Of a stretch of 64,000 bases of DNA, positions 44,419-53,110 are shown piece after piece. The first letter of the stretch is position 1. Every line of letters starts with the position of its first letter. The notes under the pieces were generated by a model. That model did no database searches. It saw only the letters and a list, made by a program, of their open reading frames with translations, and had not been told where the DNA came from. The DNA lies in assembly GCF_023556315.2 (NCBI RefSeq), contig NZ_CP116221.1:310001-374000 (forward strand), in the 5' to 3' direction. The DNA comes from Psychroserpens ponticola (GTDB lineage: Bacteria; Bacteroidota; Bacteroidia; Flavobacteriales; Flavobacteriaceae). The translations under genes were made by a program, and so were the position numbers.

Positions 44419-45687
44419 TTATTGTAAATCTAAGAATGACAATGCGTTGTCATCTTGATAATAATTATAACCACGCCACATATTTGTGTTTTGACTATTA
44501 TATTTCCACGCAATAACACCATCTTGAGTTATTTCCCAGAAACCATAAGCGCCATCACAAATAAGCGTATTACCATTTTTTAGTCTTACGGCTCCTGAAA
44601 TAATACGAGAATACATCGTTGGGTCTGTGAATTCCCAAACAATGTTTGGTTCATTATTTGTGTTTGGAAGTAAATTAAAAGGGACTGGTAACTCTAATTC
44701 ATAAACAGCAGATTGTTCTAGATTATTATCCTTATTCACAAAAACAAGCATGTTATCTTTTCCTGGAACATCTTTTTCAATCAAATTTGGAAAATGATTA
44801 TTGTAGAATAAACGATTTCCAATACTATTATAAGCTTCAGGATTTCCAAAGCGGTATACCAAATCACCTCCTTTATTATAATTTCCTCCAGTATTTGAAG
44901 CAGCTTCAATTGTAGTTGTACTATGGTCTATGACCCAAATTTCACTGTAATTATTGACACTTAAGTAAATAATATCGTTTGTTTCATCATAATCAATACC
45001 ATTGGCATGCATGATATCTCCTCCATTGGCACTACTATTATAATTGATGTCAATGCGTTGTGGGTTTTCGTTTATCGATCCGAAATTTAAGTCGTTTGCA
45101 TCAAAATCTTGTATTATATGGTCAAAACTATTCCATTTCCAAACAATTTGATTTGTTGTAGGATTTACTTCTACTAAAGTTTCAGGAAAAATGTCATCAG
45201 CTACATTAACACCATTAGTTTGTGCTACTAATCCGTAAACACGTTCCCAAGCAATAAACAATACATTGCCATTTGGTAGTAACTCAACATCGTGATGAGC
45301 GATATAATTGTTTGAGGCATATGTGTATTGCCATTCTACACCAGAATTTGAATTTAATATTTTTATGGTTCCTCCAGATCCACCAAAACTAATGTCTGGA
45401 CCAAACACCTTAAACATACCTATTAAATTTCCATCAGGTAACAGTTCTAAATCATTACCTAAATTAGTATCAAAATCCCATTGATGTAAACGTTGCCCTT
45501 GTTTGTTTAATAAATATGAAGTGTTTCCGCCATTTTCAATAGCTAGAACTAAACTATTTTCTATCAGATTTTCTTCGTAAACTTCAATGTTTTCTGATAA
45601 ATGAAGTTGATTTATAGTTTCTGAATCATCATCATTGTTACAACTTATGAAACTGAAGATAAAAACAAACAATACTATTTTTTTCAT
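44419..45687 (-). CDS. Arylsulfotransferase (ASST)-like lipoprotein
   Basis: A 422-residue protein with a lipoprotein signal (KKIVLFVFIFSFISC, then NNDDDSE). The rest is a beta-propeller with repeated blade motifs such as NDLELLPDGNLIGMF, HHDVELLPNGNVLFIAWE, DIMHANGIDYDETNDIIYLS and RLKNGNTLICDG. These fit the ASST (aryl-sulfate sulfotransferase) family. Whether it has transferase activity is not clear; many flavobacterial members are uncharacterised. It is 60 nt upstream of the T9SS cargo gene on the same strand, so the two may be co-transcribed. Confidence 0.78.
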   Translation of the reverse strand: MKKIVLFVFIFSFISCNNDDDSETINQLHLSENIEVYEENLIENSLVLAIENGGNTSYLLNKQGQRLHQWDFDTNLGNDLELLPDGNLIGMFKVFGPDISFGGSGGTIKILNSNSGVEWQYTYASNNYIAHHDVELLPNGNVLFIAWERVYGLVAQTNGVNVADDIFPETLVEVNPTTNQIVWKWNSFDHIIQDFDANDLNFGSINENPQRIDINYNSSANGGDIMHANGIDYDETNDIIYLSVNNYSEIWVIDHSTTTIEAASNTGGNYNKGGDLVYRFGNPEAYNSIGNRLFYNNHFPNLIEKDVPGKDNMLVFVNKDNNLEQSAVYELELPVPFNLLPNTNNEPNIVWEFTDPTMYSRIISGAVRLKNGNTLICDGAYGFWEITQDGVIAWKYNSQNTNMWRGYNYYQDDNALSFLDLQ

Positions 45688-45754
45688 AAAAAAAATTTAA
45701 CTTAAATATATGCATTTTTTGCATTCTAAATCTAATGACTATTCTTTTTTTTAC

Positions 45755-45762
45755 TAGGTTTG
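45755..45762 (+). promoter_or_regulatory. Probable -7 promoter box of the polyprenyl synthetase gene
   Basis: TAGGTTTG is an exact TAnnTTTG match 17 nt before the start codon. No clear -33 box is seen. Confidence 0.4.
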
Positions 45763-45779
45763 TTAAAAGTTGACTTCAC

Positions 45780-46757
45780 TTGAAAATAACGGAACAAATA
45801 AAACAACCCATTGCCTATGAAATGGAACTTTTTGAACAAAAGTTCTTGTTGTCTATGTCAAGTAAGGTGGCCTTATTAAATCGAATCACACATTATATCG
45901 TAAATCGAAAAGGGAAACAAATGCGTCCTATGTTTGTGTTTCTGGTTGCTAAAATGGTTGATAATGGTCAGGTAAGCGAACGGACTTATAGAGGTGCTTC
46001 TGTAATTGAGTTGATTCATACAGCCACTTTAGTGCATGATGATGTTGTAGATGATAGCAACAGAAGACGTGGTTTTTTCTCAATAAATGCACTCTGGAAA
46101 AATAAAATTGCTGTTCTTATTGGTGATTATTTGTTGTCTAAAGGATTATTACTGTCTATTGATAATAACGATTTTGACTTGCTGAAGATTATTTCGGTTG
46201 CAGTTAAAGAAATGAGTGAAGGCGAATTGCTTCAAATTGAAAAAGCCAGACAACTTGATATTACTGAAGAAATTTATTATGATATTATCCGTCAAAAAAC
46301 GGCTACTTTAATTGCAGCTTGCTGTAGTCTTGGAGCAGCATCTGTTAAACCAAATTCTCAAGATGTTGATACTATGAGGAAGTTTGGTGAACTTATTGGT
46401 ATGGCATTTCAAATTAAGGATGATTTGTTCGATTATGGAGAAGAAGCTATTGGTAAACCTACTGGAATAGATATAAAAGAGCAAAAAATGACCTTGCCGT
46501 TAATTCATGTTTTGAATAACTGCTCTATAAAAGAAAAAAAGTGGTTGATTAATTCTATTAAAAACCATAATAAAAATAAAAAGAGAGTTAAAGAGGTTAT
46601 TGCATTTGTCAAACAAAACAACGGATTAGAATATGCTGTTACTAAGATGAAATCCTTTCAGCACGAAGCATTACAACTACTAAATACATACCCGGAATCT
46701 CAATATAAATCTGCTTTACAACTCATGGTAAATTACGTTATTGATCGTAAAAAATAA
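45780..46757 (+). CDS. Polyprenyl diphosphate synthase (octaprenyl-type)
   Basis: This 325-residue trans-isoprenyl diphosphate synthase extends farnesyl diphosphate with IPP units, probably for menaquinone side chains. The first aspartate-rich motif is in LVHDDVVDDSNRRRG and the second in FQIKDDLFDYGEEAIGKPTG; GKQMRPMFVFL is the arginine helix before the first motif. The start is TTG, giving KITEQIKQPIAYEMELFE. No nearer ATG would keep the first helix. Chain length cannot be fixed from sequence by eye. Confidence 0.9.
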   Translation: MKITEQIKQPIAYEMELFEQKFLLSMSSKVALLNRITHYIVNRKGKQMRPMFVFLVAKMVDNGQVSERTYRGASVIELIHTATLVHDDVVDDSNRRRGFFSINALWKNKIAVLIGDYLLSKGLLLSIDNNDFDLLKIISVAVKEMSEGELLQIEKARQLDITEEIYYDIIRQKTATLIAACCSLGAASVKPNSQDVDTMRKFGELIGMAFQIKDDLFDYGEEAIGKPTGIDIKEQKMTLPLIHVLNNCSIKEKKWLINSIKNHNKNKKRVKEVIAFVKQNNGLEYAVTKMKSFQHEALQLLNTYPESQYKSALQLMVNYVIDRKK

Positions 46758-46897
46758 AAGGTTGTTAAGTTGATTTAAATGTTATAGAAGTACATTTGAA
46801 ATTCAATAAAAACAGCTCAATAATTTTTTTTTAGCTACTAGGCAACCATTTGCACAATTCTTGCGTCTTTATAAATAGAAGACCTAAACTAGCACAT

Positions 46898-47461
46898 TTG
46901 AAAGTTATTCATTTACATAACAACAACACTGCACTTTTAAAAAAAGCAGCCAAAAACAATCGTGAAGCGCAACACGAATTGTATAAGGTTCATGCACCAA
47001 AAATGTTAAGTGTTTGTAGGTATTATATAAAGGATATTCAAAATGCAGAATCTGTAATGCTTAATGGTTTTTTAAAAGCGTTTACAAATTTGAAAAAGTT
47101 TAAGCATCAAGGAAGTTTTGAAGGATGGCTGCGGAAAATAATGGTAAGAGAATCTATTTCTTTTTTACGACAACTGAAAAAAATAGAATTTTCAATTGAA
47201 GAGGTATCCATTCCACAAAAATATTCTAATAATATCAACACTGAAATTGAAGTTGCGCAAATTCAACAATTAATTGACGAGCTTCCTGAAGGTTACAAAA
47301 TGGTATTTGTGATGTATGCAATTGAAGGCTACAAACATTTTGAAATAGCTCAAATGCTTAATATTTCTGAAGGAACTTCTAAATCACAATTATTTAAAGC
47401 ACGACAAATGCTTCAGAAAAAAATTAAAGAATTAAATAAAACGAGTTATGGCACCAATTAA
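46898..47461 (+). CDS. RNA polymerase sigma factor, sigma-70/ECF type
   Basis: A 187-residue sigma factor. Region 2 is LYKVHAPKMLSVCRYYIKD through KFKHQGSFEGWLRKIMVRE. Region 4 is LPEGYKMVFVMYAIEGYKHF followed by the helix-turn-helix EIAQMLNISEGTSKSQLFKA. The most likely start is TTG at 46898 (KVIHLHNNNTALLKKAA). An earlier TTG at 46850 would add 16 unrelated residues. It overlaps the next gene by 14 nt, and that gene looks like its membrane partner, so this is probably a surface-stress or signalling sigma factor. Confidence 0.88.
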   Translation: MKVIHLHNNNTALLKKAAKNNREAQHELYKVHAPKMLSVCRYYIKDIQNAESVMLNGFLKAFTNLKKFKHQGSFEGWLRKIMVRESISFLRQLKKIEFSIEEVSIPQKYSNNINTEIEVAQIQQLIDELPEGYKMVFVMYAIEGYKHFEIAQMLNISEGTSKSQLFKARQMLQKKIKELNKTSYGTN

Positions 47462-48236
47462 ATTTGAAGACAAACTAAAAGACAAGCTCGAAAATAGAAC
47501 CTTAGAGCCAACATTAGCTGCCTGGAATACTTTGGCAGACCGATTAGATAAAGAAGAAAAAACGAACAATAACACTAGATTCTGGTGGATTGGGATAGCT
47601 GCAAGTATTGTAGGTGTCATTCTTGTAACGACTCAGTTTTATAAAAGTTCTACTACTGAAGATGTACTACCAATTGTTGTTGAAACAAATACAGGTACTC
47701 AAAGTGAAACGGAATTAATCCCTGAACCTAATCCTGTCGAAAACATCGTAACAAATACAGCATTAGAGAATAAAAATACAGAGAAGATAAATGCAACTAA
47801 AGTCGCTTCAGCGTCAAATAATAAAACTCTAAATACACAGAAAGTAGTTAAAGAGAAAAAAAATCTACTCCAAGAAGAACCTGAAAATGTGATGGCTTCA
47901 GTACAGAATGATAAAACGAAAAGGAATGATAATAGTCCAGTAGAAGTCCTATCTAATGAAGACTTAAAAATTATTGAAGTTGTTAACGTAATAAAACAGC
48001 TTCAAACCAATGAATCATCAGTGACTGATAAAGAAATAGATTCACTTTTAAAACAAGCTCAAAGAGAAATTTTAAAGCAACGTATATACGATGAAACTAC
48101 GAGAACTGTTGATGCCGATGCATTACTTCAAGACGTTGAAGTAGAGTTGGAGCAATCGTTTAGAGACAAAGTATTTAAAGCCTTAAAATCTAGTTATACT
48201 TCGGTAAAGACTGCAGTTGCCGAACGTCGAAACTAA
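47448..48236 (+). CDS. Probable membrane anti-sigma factor-like protein
   Basis: A 262-residue protein with a cytoplasmic N-terminus (FEDKLKDKLENRTLEPTLAAW), one membrane segment (FWWIGIAASIVGVILVTTQF, about residues 43-62) and a long, low-complexity Asn/Lys/Glu-rich outer part. The last 80 residues are again helical. The layout and the 14-nt overlap with the sigma gene fit a membrane-bound anti-sigma factor, but no family motif for that is seen, so the role is inferred from context. Confidence 0.7.
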   Translation: MAPIKFEDKLKDKLENRTLEPTLAAWNTLADRLDKEEKTNNNTRFWWIGIAASIVGVILVTTQFYKSSTTEDVLPIVVETNTGTQSETELIPEPNPVENIVTNTALENKNTEKINATKVASASNNKTLNTQKVVKEKKNLLQEEPENVMASVQNDKTKRNDNSPVEVLSNEDLKIIEVVNVIKQLQTNESSVTDKEIDSLLKQAQREILKQRIYDETTRTVDADALLQDVEVELEQSFRDKVFKALKSSYTSVKTAVAERRN

Positions 48237-48296
48237 AAAAAAATCATCAATCAAAAACGAATAGTTAAACAAAACATCAATTAAATTACTAACATT

Positions 48297-49394
48297 ATGA
48301 ACACTATTACTAAACATGTAGTGCTGCTAGTCCTATGTCTAATTGCAAGCACAATTACTGCACAAGAACAACAAAAAGATTCCATCGCAAAAGAAACAAT
48401 TCCGTATGTAGAAAACGGTTTAAAAATTGATAGATTGGAAGAAACTAAAAAAACGATTGCTAATGAAGAACGTGATTTTTTAAAACAAGAAGTCGAAACG
48501 ATTAATCAGCGATTAGACAAAGGTGATATCACTAGTGAAGAAGCTGAAAATCTTAAAAAGGAAGCCGCTTTAAAACATGCAGCAAATATTGAAGATCGTA
48601 TTGCTATTATTGATGCAAAGATTAATCTTCTTAAACGAAATCCTGGAATTAAGCATATTGCAGATGAAGAAAACAACGCTATGTCTATTAATATTGGTTC
48701 TAGTGGATTTTTAATAGACTTTGCAAAAGGGAAAAGAAAACCACCTAAATATGATATTCGTACGTCTAACAAATTATTATTCTCAATAGGGTTTAATAAC
48801 GCTATTGGTGATGGTCAAGATTTGAGCAATACACCTTATGAGCTTGGTGGTTCTGGGTTTGTTGAGTTAGGATGGATTTGGGAAACACGTTTGTCTAAGA
48901 CTTCTAATTTTGCAAGAATCAACTATGGATTTGCCTTTCAATGGAATAAACTCAATGTAAAAGATGATTTGTATTTTGTTCAAAATGGAGACCAAACTAC
49001 ACTTGAGGAGTTTCCTGTTGAACTTAGGAAATCACAACTTAGAGTCACTAATTTGGTGTTCCCTGTTCATATTGAATTTGGACCTTCTAAATTTAAAGAT
49101 TATGGTAATAGAATCCGTTATTCAACATATAATAAATTTAAAGTTGGACTTGGAGGTTATGCTGGAGTGAGATTAGCCACACAAAGTAAATTGCGTTATA
49201 AAGAAGATGGAGATAAAGTAAAAGACAAATCAAGACGTAGTTTTAATGCCTCTACTTTTGTTTATGGATTGAGTGCTTATGTTGGTTATGGCCAAATATC
49301 ACTTTATGCAAAATATGATTTAAATCCATTGTTTAAAGACCAACTTGTTGAACAACATAATGTATCTTTAGGTCTAAGATTTGATTTACATTAG
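48297..49394 (+). CDS. Outer-membrane beta-barrel-like protein with coiled-coil N-terminus
   Basis: A 365-residue exported protein with signal peptide (VVLLVLCLIASTITAQ). Residues about 40-115 are strongly helical and charged (EERDFLKQEVETINQRLDKG, then IEDRIAIIDAKINLLKRN), likely a coiled coil. The remainder has alternating aromatic strands ending in Phe-Asp-Leu-His, as in outer-membrane barrels. No named family is recognised. It is the third gene of the sigma/anti-sigma cassette and is followed by a terminator. Confidence 0.78.
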   Translation: MNTITKHVVLLVLCLIASTITAQEQQKDSIAKETIPYVENGLKIDRLEETKKTIANEERDFLKQEVETINQRLDKGDITSEEAENLKKEAALKHAANIEDRIAIIDAKINLLKRNPGIKHIADEENNAMSINIGSSGFLIDFAKGKRKPPKYDIRTSNKLLFSIGFNNAIGDGQDLSNTPYELGGSGFVELGWIWETRLSKTSNFARINYGFAFQWNKLNVKDDLYFVQNGDQTTLEEFPVELRKSQLRVTNLVFPVHIEFGPSKFKDYGNRIRYSTYNKFKVGLGGYAGVRLATQSKLRYKEDGDKVKDKSRRSFNASTFVYGLSAYVGYGQISLYAKYDLNPLFKDQLVEQHNVSLGLRFDLH

Positions 49395-49413
49395 ATAGAA
49401 AACTAATTTTCTT

Positions 49414-49449
49414 AAAAAGCTTCATTACCATTAGTAATGAAGCTTTTTT
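49414..49449. terminator. Terminator after the sigma cassette
   Basis: AAAAAGCTTCATTAC and GTAATGAAGCTTTTTT form a perfect 15-bp stem around a CATTA loop, with a T tract. It separates the cassette from dnaG. Confidence 0.95.
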
Positions 49450-49496
49450 GTTAGCTAATAATATCCTAAATTTACCATTCAATTTTATTTAATCAT

Positions 49497-51464
49497 TTGA
49501 TTTCACAAAGAAGTATAGAACAAGTATTTGAAACCGCTCGAGTTGAGGAGGTTATTGGTGATTTTGTGCAATTAAAAAAATCAGGTAGTAACTTCAAAGG
49601 CTTAAGTCCATTTAGTGATGAACGTTCACCAAGCTTTATGGTGTCACCTGTTAAGCAAATCTGGAAAGATTTTTCTAGCGGAAAAGGAGGAAATGCAGTA
49701 ACGTTTTTAATGGAGCATGAACACTTCACTTATCCTGAAGCGATTAAATATTTAGCTAGAAAATATAACATTGAAATTGAAGAAACTGAACAAACAGACG
49801 AGCAAAAGTTAGAGGCTAATGAACGCGAAAGTTTGTACTTAGTTAACGAATTTGCGAATGAGTATTTTCAAAAAGTCATGCTTAAAACTGACCAAGGACA
49901 AGCCATTGGACTGAGTTATTTTAAAGAACGTGGCTTTACAAATGAAACGATTAAAACATTTAATTTAGGATATTCCCTTAACGAATGGCATGCATTTACT
50001 GATGCAGCATTAAAGAAAGGATATCAATTAGAGTTTTTAAATAAAACGGGACTTACTATTGTAAAAGAGGAAAAGAAATTTGATCGTTTTAAAGGTCGTG
50101 TAATGTTTCCTATTCATAGTATGAGTGGACGTATTTTAGGATTTGGTGGACGAATTTTAAAAACGGATAAAAAAGCAGCTAAATACCTAAATTCACCTGA
50201 AAGTGAAGTCTATCACAAAAGTAAAATTTTGTATGGTTTATTTCATGCAAAACAAAGTATTGCAAAGGAAGATAATTGCTATTTGGTTGAAGGGTATACA
50301 GATGTAATTCAGTTTCATCAAACCGGAATTAAAAATGTCGTAGCATCCTCTGGAACAGCATTAACACCAGAACAAATTAGACTTGTAAATCGATTAACAA
50401 AAAATATAACGGTTCTTTTTGATGGTGATGCTGCAGGAATTAGAGCGTCTATTAGAGGTATTGATCTCATTCTAGAACAAGGTATGAATGTTAAAGTCTG
50501 TACGTTTCCAGAAGGTGAAGATCCAGATAGTTTTGCAAAACAAAATACGCTAGAAGAGTTGGCATCATATCTAGATAATAATGCTAAAGATTTTATTCAG
50601 TTTAAGGCTTCTTTATTGGTTAAAGAAGCAAATAATGATCCTATTAAAAAGGCCGAAACGATTAGAGAAATTGTTAATAGTATCTCTAAAATTCCAGACC
50701 AAATAAAAAAGGAAATCTATATCCAAGAGTGTTCACGAATCATGGATATTAGTGAAGATGTGTTATTTAGCACCTTGGCTCAAATCAATAAAAAAGAAAA
50801 TCAGGAGGCAAACAAAGTATATAAAACGCAACAAAAAGCATTTCAAGTTGTAAAACCTGAGGTTAAAGCACCTAAAATAGATTTACAATACGAGTTAGAA
50901 CGCAAAATCATTGAAATATTATTGCTCTACGGAACTAAAACAGAAGATTTTGAAGATTTAGTTTTAAAGGAAGGTGATGATGGCGAATTACAATTAGAAC
51001 CTGTGGTTCATAATGCGCGCGTTTTTGAAAAAGTCTACTTGGATTTACAAGAAGATGAAATGCAATTTACAAATGCAATATTCAAAACATTGTATTATTC
51101 AATAATTGATACCTTACATCAAGAGTCTGAATTCTCTACACGAAACTTTGTAAATAAACTAGACCAAAGTTTAGCTGAGGAAGTGACCACTATTTTAATG
51201 AATGACGAACGTTATAATTTGCACGATTGGGAGCGCAATCATATCATTCCAAAAGAAAAACAACATAGTATTTCGCAATTGGTAAATCAGACTATTTTAA
51301 CATTAAGATGCTATTTAATTGATAAAAAAGTTGCTGAATATCAAAATGAGACATTAAAAGAAGATTCAAACTCAAGAAGTATTCTAGAAGATGTCAAAGA
51401 TTATCTAGGTCTTAAAATGTTGCTCTCAAGAAAGCTTGGAAAAGTCATTGGTGGAAAAGTTTAA
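49497..51464 (+). CDS. dnaG: DNA primase DnaG, zinc-finger residues lost
   Basis: A 655-residue primase that makes RNA primers for replication. The N-terminal CHC2-type domain keeps its fold pattern, but the four zinc ligands are replaced: Ser37, Ser40, Asp58 and Ser61 stand where Cys, His, Cys, Cys are usual. They are read from GLSPFSDERSPSF and KDFSSGKGGN, and the spacing of 2, 17 and 2 is exact. The Toprim core is intact (YLVEGYTDVIQFH with the catalytic Glu; LFDGDAAG with the metal Asp pair). The C-terminal helicase-binding region follows. The start is TTG; no closer ATG keeps the first helix. Confidence 0.93.
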   Translation: MISQRSIEQVFETARVEEVIGDFVQLKKSGSNFKGLSPFSDERSPSFMVSPVKQIWKDFSSGKGGNAVTFLMEHEHFTYPEAIKYLARKYNIEIEETEQTDEQKLEANERESLYLVNEFANEYFQKVMLKTDQGQAIGLSYFKERGFTNETIKTFNLGYSLNEWHAFTDAALKKGYQLEFLNKTGLTIVKEEKKFDRFKGRVMFPIHSMSGRILGFGGRILKTDKKAAKYLNSPESEVYHKSKILYGLFHAKQSIAKEDNCYLVEGYTDVIQFHQTGIKNVVASSGTALTPEQIRLVNRLTKNITVLFDGDAAGIRASIRGIDLILEQGMNVKVCTFPEGEDPDSFAKQNTLEELASYLDNNAKDFIQFKASLLVKEANNDPIKKAETIREIVNSISKIPDQIKKEIYIQECSRIMDISEDVLFSTLAQINKKENQEANKVYKTQQKAFQVVKPEVKAPKIDLQYELERKIIEILLLYGTKTEDFEDLVLKEGDDGELQLEPVVHNARVFEKVYLDLQEDEMQFTNAIFKTLYYSIIDTLHQESEFSTRNFVNKLDQSLAEEVTTILMNDERYNLHDWERNHIIPKEKQHSISQLVNQTILTLRCYLIDKKVAEYQNETLKEDSNSRSILEDVKDYLGLKMLLSRKLGKVIGGKV

Positions 51465-52090
51465 GTAATTTCCATATGCTTGCCTTGGTTGACAAGATCT
51501 ATTAAATTGGTAACATTCAATTTTTTGAATAATCTAGCTTTGTAGGTGCTAACGGTTTTTTCATTAATATCTAGTTCTAAAGCAATTTCCTTATTCTTTT
51601 TACCTGAAGACAATAGTTTTAAAACTTCTACTTCACGAGTTGATAGTCGCTTGTAAATTCTGCTTTTTGATTTTTTGGTATCATTATATTTAAGATGTTT
51701 TGACATTTTTTCACTTAAATACAAATCACCTCTATGAGCAAGTAGAATTGCTTTTTCGATAACTTCAGTAGATTCTGTTTTTGATACATATCCAGAAGCT
51801 CCAGCTTTTATAGTGCTAATCGCATATATTTCTTCAGGATGATAACTAAACATTATAATGTTAATGCTACTGTGCTCTTTCTTAATGGCTCTCAATGCAG
51901 TAATGCCATTAAGTTCAGGAAGATCAATTTCTGATATGATAACATCGACCTGATGACGTCTTACAAACTCAAATATTTCAACACCACTTCCAACTGTTCC
52001 AATAACTTCTATCTCATTGTGTTCCTTAAATAAGAGTTCTAAACCAGTCCTTATTATTGGATGGCTGTCTACTACTAATACCTTAATCAT
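51461..52090 (-). CDS. NarL/LuxR-family response regulator with Glu at the acceptor site
   Basis: A 209-residue protein with an N-terminal receiver (IKVLVVDSHPIIRTGLELLF) and a C-terminal LuxR helix-turn-helix (LSTREVEVLKLLSSGKKNKE, then NEKTVSTYKARLFKKL). The phospho-acceptor position, normally Asp in a D-I-x-x-P context, is Glu54 here (IISEIDLPELNG), and the acidic pair before it is reduced to VDSH. The conserved Lys remains in GYVSKTES. Glu can mimic phospho-Asp, so the protein may be always active or respond in another way. No sensor kinase is adjacent. Its stop overlaps that of dnaG, with which it converges. Confidence 0.9.
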   Translation of the reverse strand: MIKVLVVDSHPIIRTGLELLFKEHNEIEVIGTVGSGVEIFEFVRRHQVDVIISEIDLPELNGITALRAIKKEHSSINIIMFSYHPEEIYAISTIKAGASGYVSKTESTEVIEKAILLAHRGDLYLSEKMSKHLKYNDTKKSKSRIYKRLSTREVEVLKLLSSGKKNKEIALELDINEKTVSTYKARLFKKLNVTNLIDLVNQGKHMEIT

Positions 52091-52120
52091 GATATTTATT
52101 TTAGTTGGTTACTAAGTGCC

Positions 52121-52143
52121 AGAACCTAATTAGATTAAGTTCT
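52121..52143. promoter_or_regulatory. Palindrome upstream of the response regulator
   Basis: AGAAC-c-TAAT-tag-ATTA-a-GTTCT is an inverted repeat with one mismatched pair, 31-53 nt upstream of the response regulator start on the minus strand. It could be an operator, possibly for autoregulation. No other copy was noticed. Confidence 0.3.
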
Positions 52144-52217
52144 AGAATGTGGAGACAACAACGTAAAAATAGAAAAAAAATAATAAGTACGGCTTTTTAT
52201 AGTGATTAATTCATTGA

Positions 52218-53006
52218 TTATTTTAAATTCTTAGGAATTTCGCAAATTGGTATAGGCACCATTTTATGTTGATTATTACTATTATATCGCGAAAATATTT
52301 GAAAAGCGTCGCGTTGTCTTCCTTCAAAATCATCAGCGGTTTTGCCTTCATCTTTTTGCTGCATTGCCCATTCTAATTCTGGATATGTTGCTCCAATTTG
52401 ATCTTCATCACTTCTGGCATCACCAAAAAGACCATCGCTTGGTGCAGCTTTCATTATTGATTCTGGGACGTTTAAAAGTTTGCCAATGTCATAAACTTCA
52501 GATTTTAGTAAATCAGCAATCGGACTTAAATCAACGCCTCCATCACCATACTTTGTGTAAAATCCAACACCAAAATCCTCAACTTTATTGCCTGTTCCTG
52601 CTACTAATAGACCTAAAAGTCCAGCATGATAGTATAAAGTGGTCATTCGTAATCTTGCTCTAGTATTTGCTAATGCCATATCAACAGTACTCTGCTTACC
52701 TTCAAGTGAGACCTCTGTTTTAAATTCTTCAAATACTGGTGTTAGGTCAGTTTTAATGTCCTTAACATTTGGAAAACGTTGCTTTAATTGTGTAATGTGT
52801 TCTTGAGCTCTGCTAACATGACTTGCAGCTTGATGAATAGGCATTTCAATACATAAAAGGTCTAAACCTGTTTTTGCACAAAGAGTTGAAGTTACAGCAG
52901 AGTCAATTCCACCGGAAATACCAATCACAAAGCCATTTACTTTTGCGTTTGTAGCATAATCTTTAAGCCAGTTTACAATATAATCAACAACTTTTTCTGT
53001 TTGCAT
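52218..53006 (-). CDS. nadE: NAD synthetase, ammonia-dependent
   Basis: NadE amidates nicotinate adenine dinucleotide to NAD with ATP. The 262-residue protein has the PP-loop GFVIGISGGIDSAVTSTLC and later GTGNKVEDFGVGFYTKYGDGGVD and SPIADLLKSEVYDIG. There is no N-terminal glutaminase domain, so it should use free ammonia. The ATG whose complement ends at 53006 (QTEKVVDYIVNWL) is chosen; an 18-residue upstream extension in the same frame crosses the promoter zone of gldB. It is divergent from gldB, an arrangement I associate with flavobacteria. Confidence 0.95.
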   Translation of the reverse strand: MQTEKVVDYIVNWLKDYATNAKVNGFVIGISGGIDSAVTSTLCAKTGLDLLCIEMPIHQAASHVSRAQEHITQLKQRFPNVKDIKTDLTPVFEEFKTEVSLEGKQSTVDMALANTRARLRMTTLYYHAGLLGLLVAGTGNKVEDFGVGFYTKYGDGGVDLSPIADLLKSEVYDIGKLLNVPESIMKAAPSDGLFGDARSDEDQIGATYPELEWAMQQKDEGKTADDFEGRQRDAFQIFSRYNSNNQHKMVPIPICEIPKNLK

Positions 53007-53033
53007 TTTTATAGAATTTAAATGAAAGAATAG

Positions 53034-53041
53034 TACCTTTG
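53034..53041 (+). promoter_or_regulatory. Probable -7 promoter box of gldBC
   Basis: TACCTTTG is an exact TAnnTTTG match 69 nt before the gldB ATG, in the space between nadE and gldB. Confidence 0.45.
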
Positions 53042-53110
53042 CAAAACAAAAATAAAGCAATGACGTTAGTTATAAAAATTAATAATGCTTAAGTTTTTTT
53101 GAACATAGAT

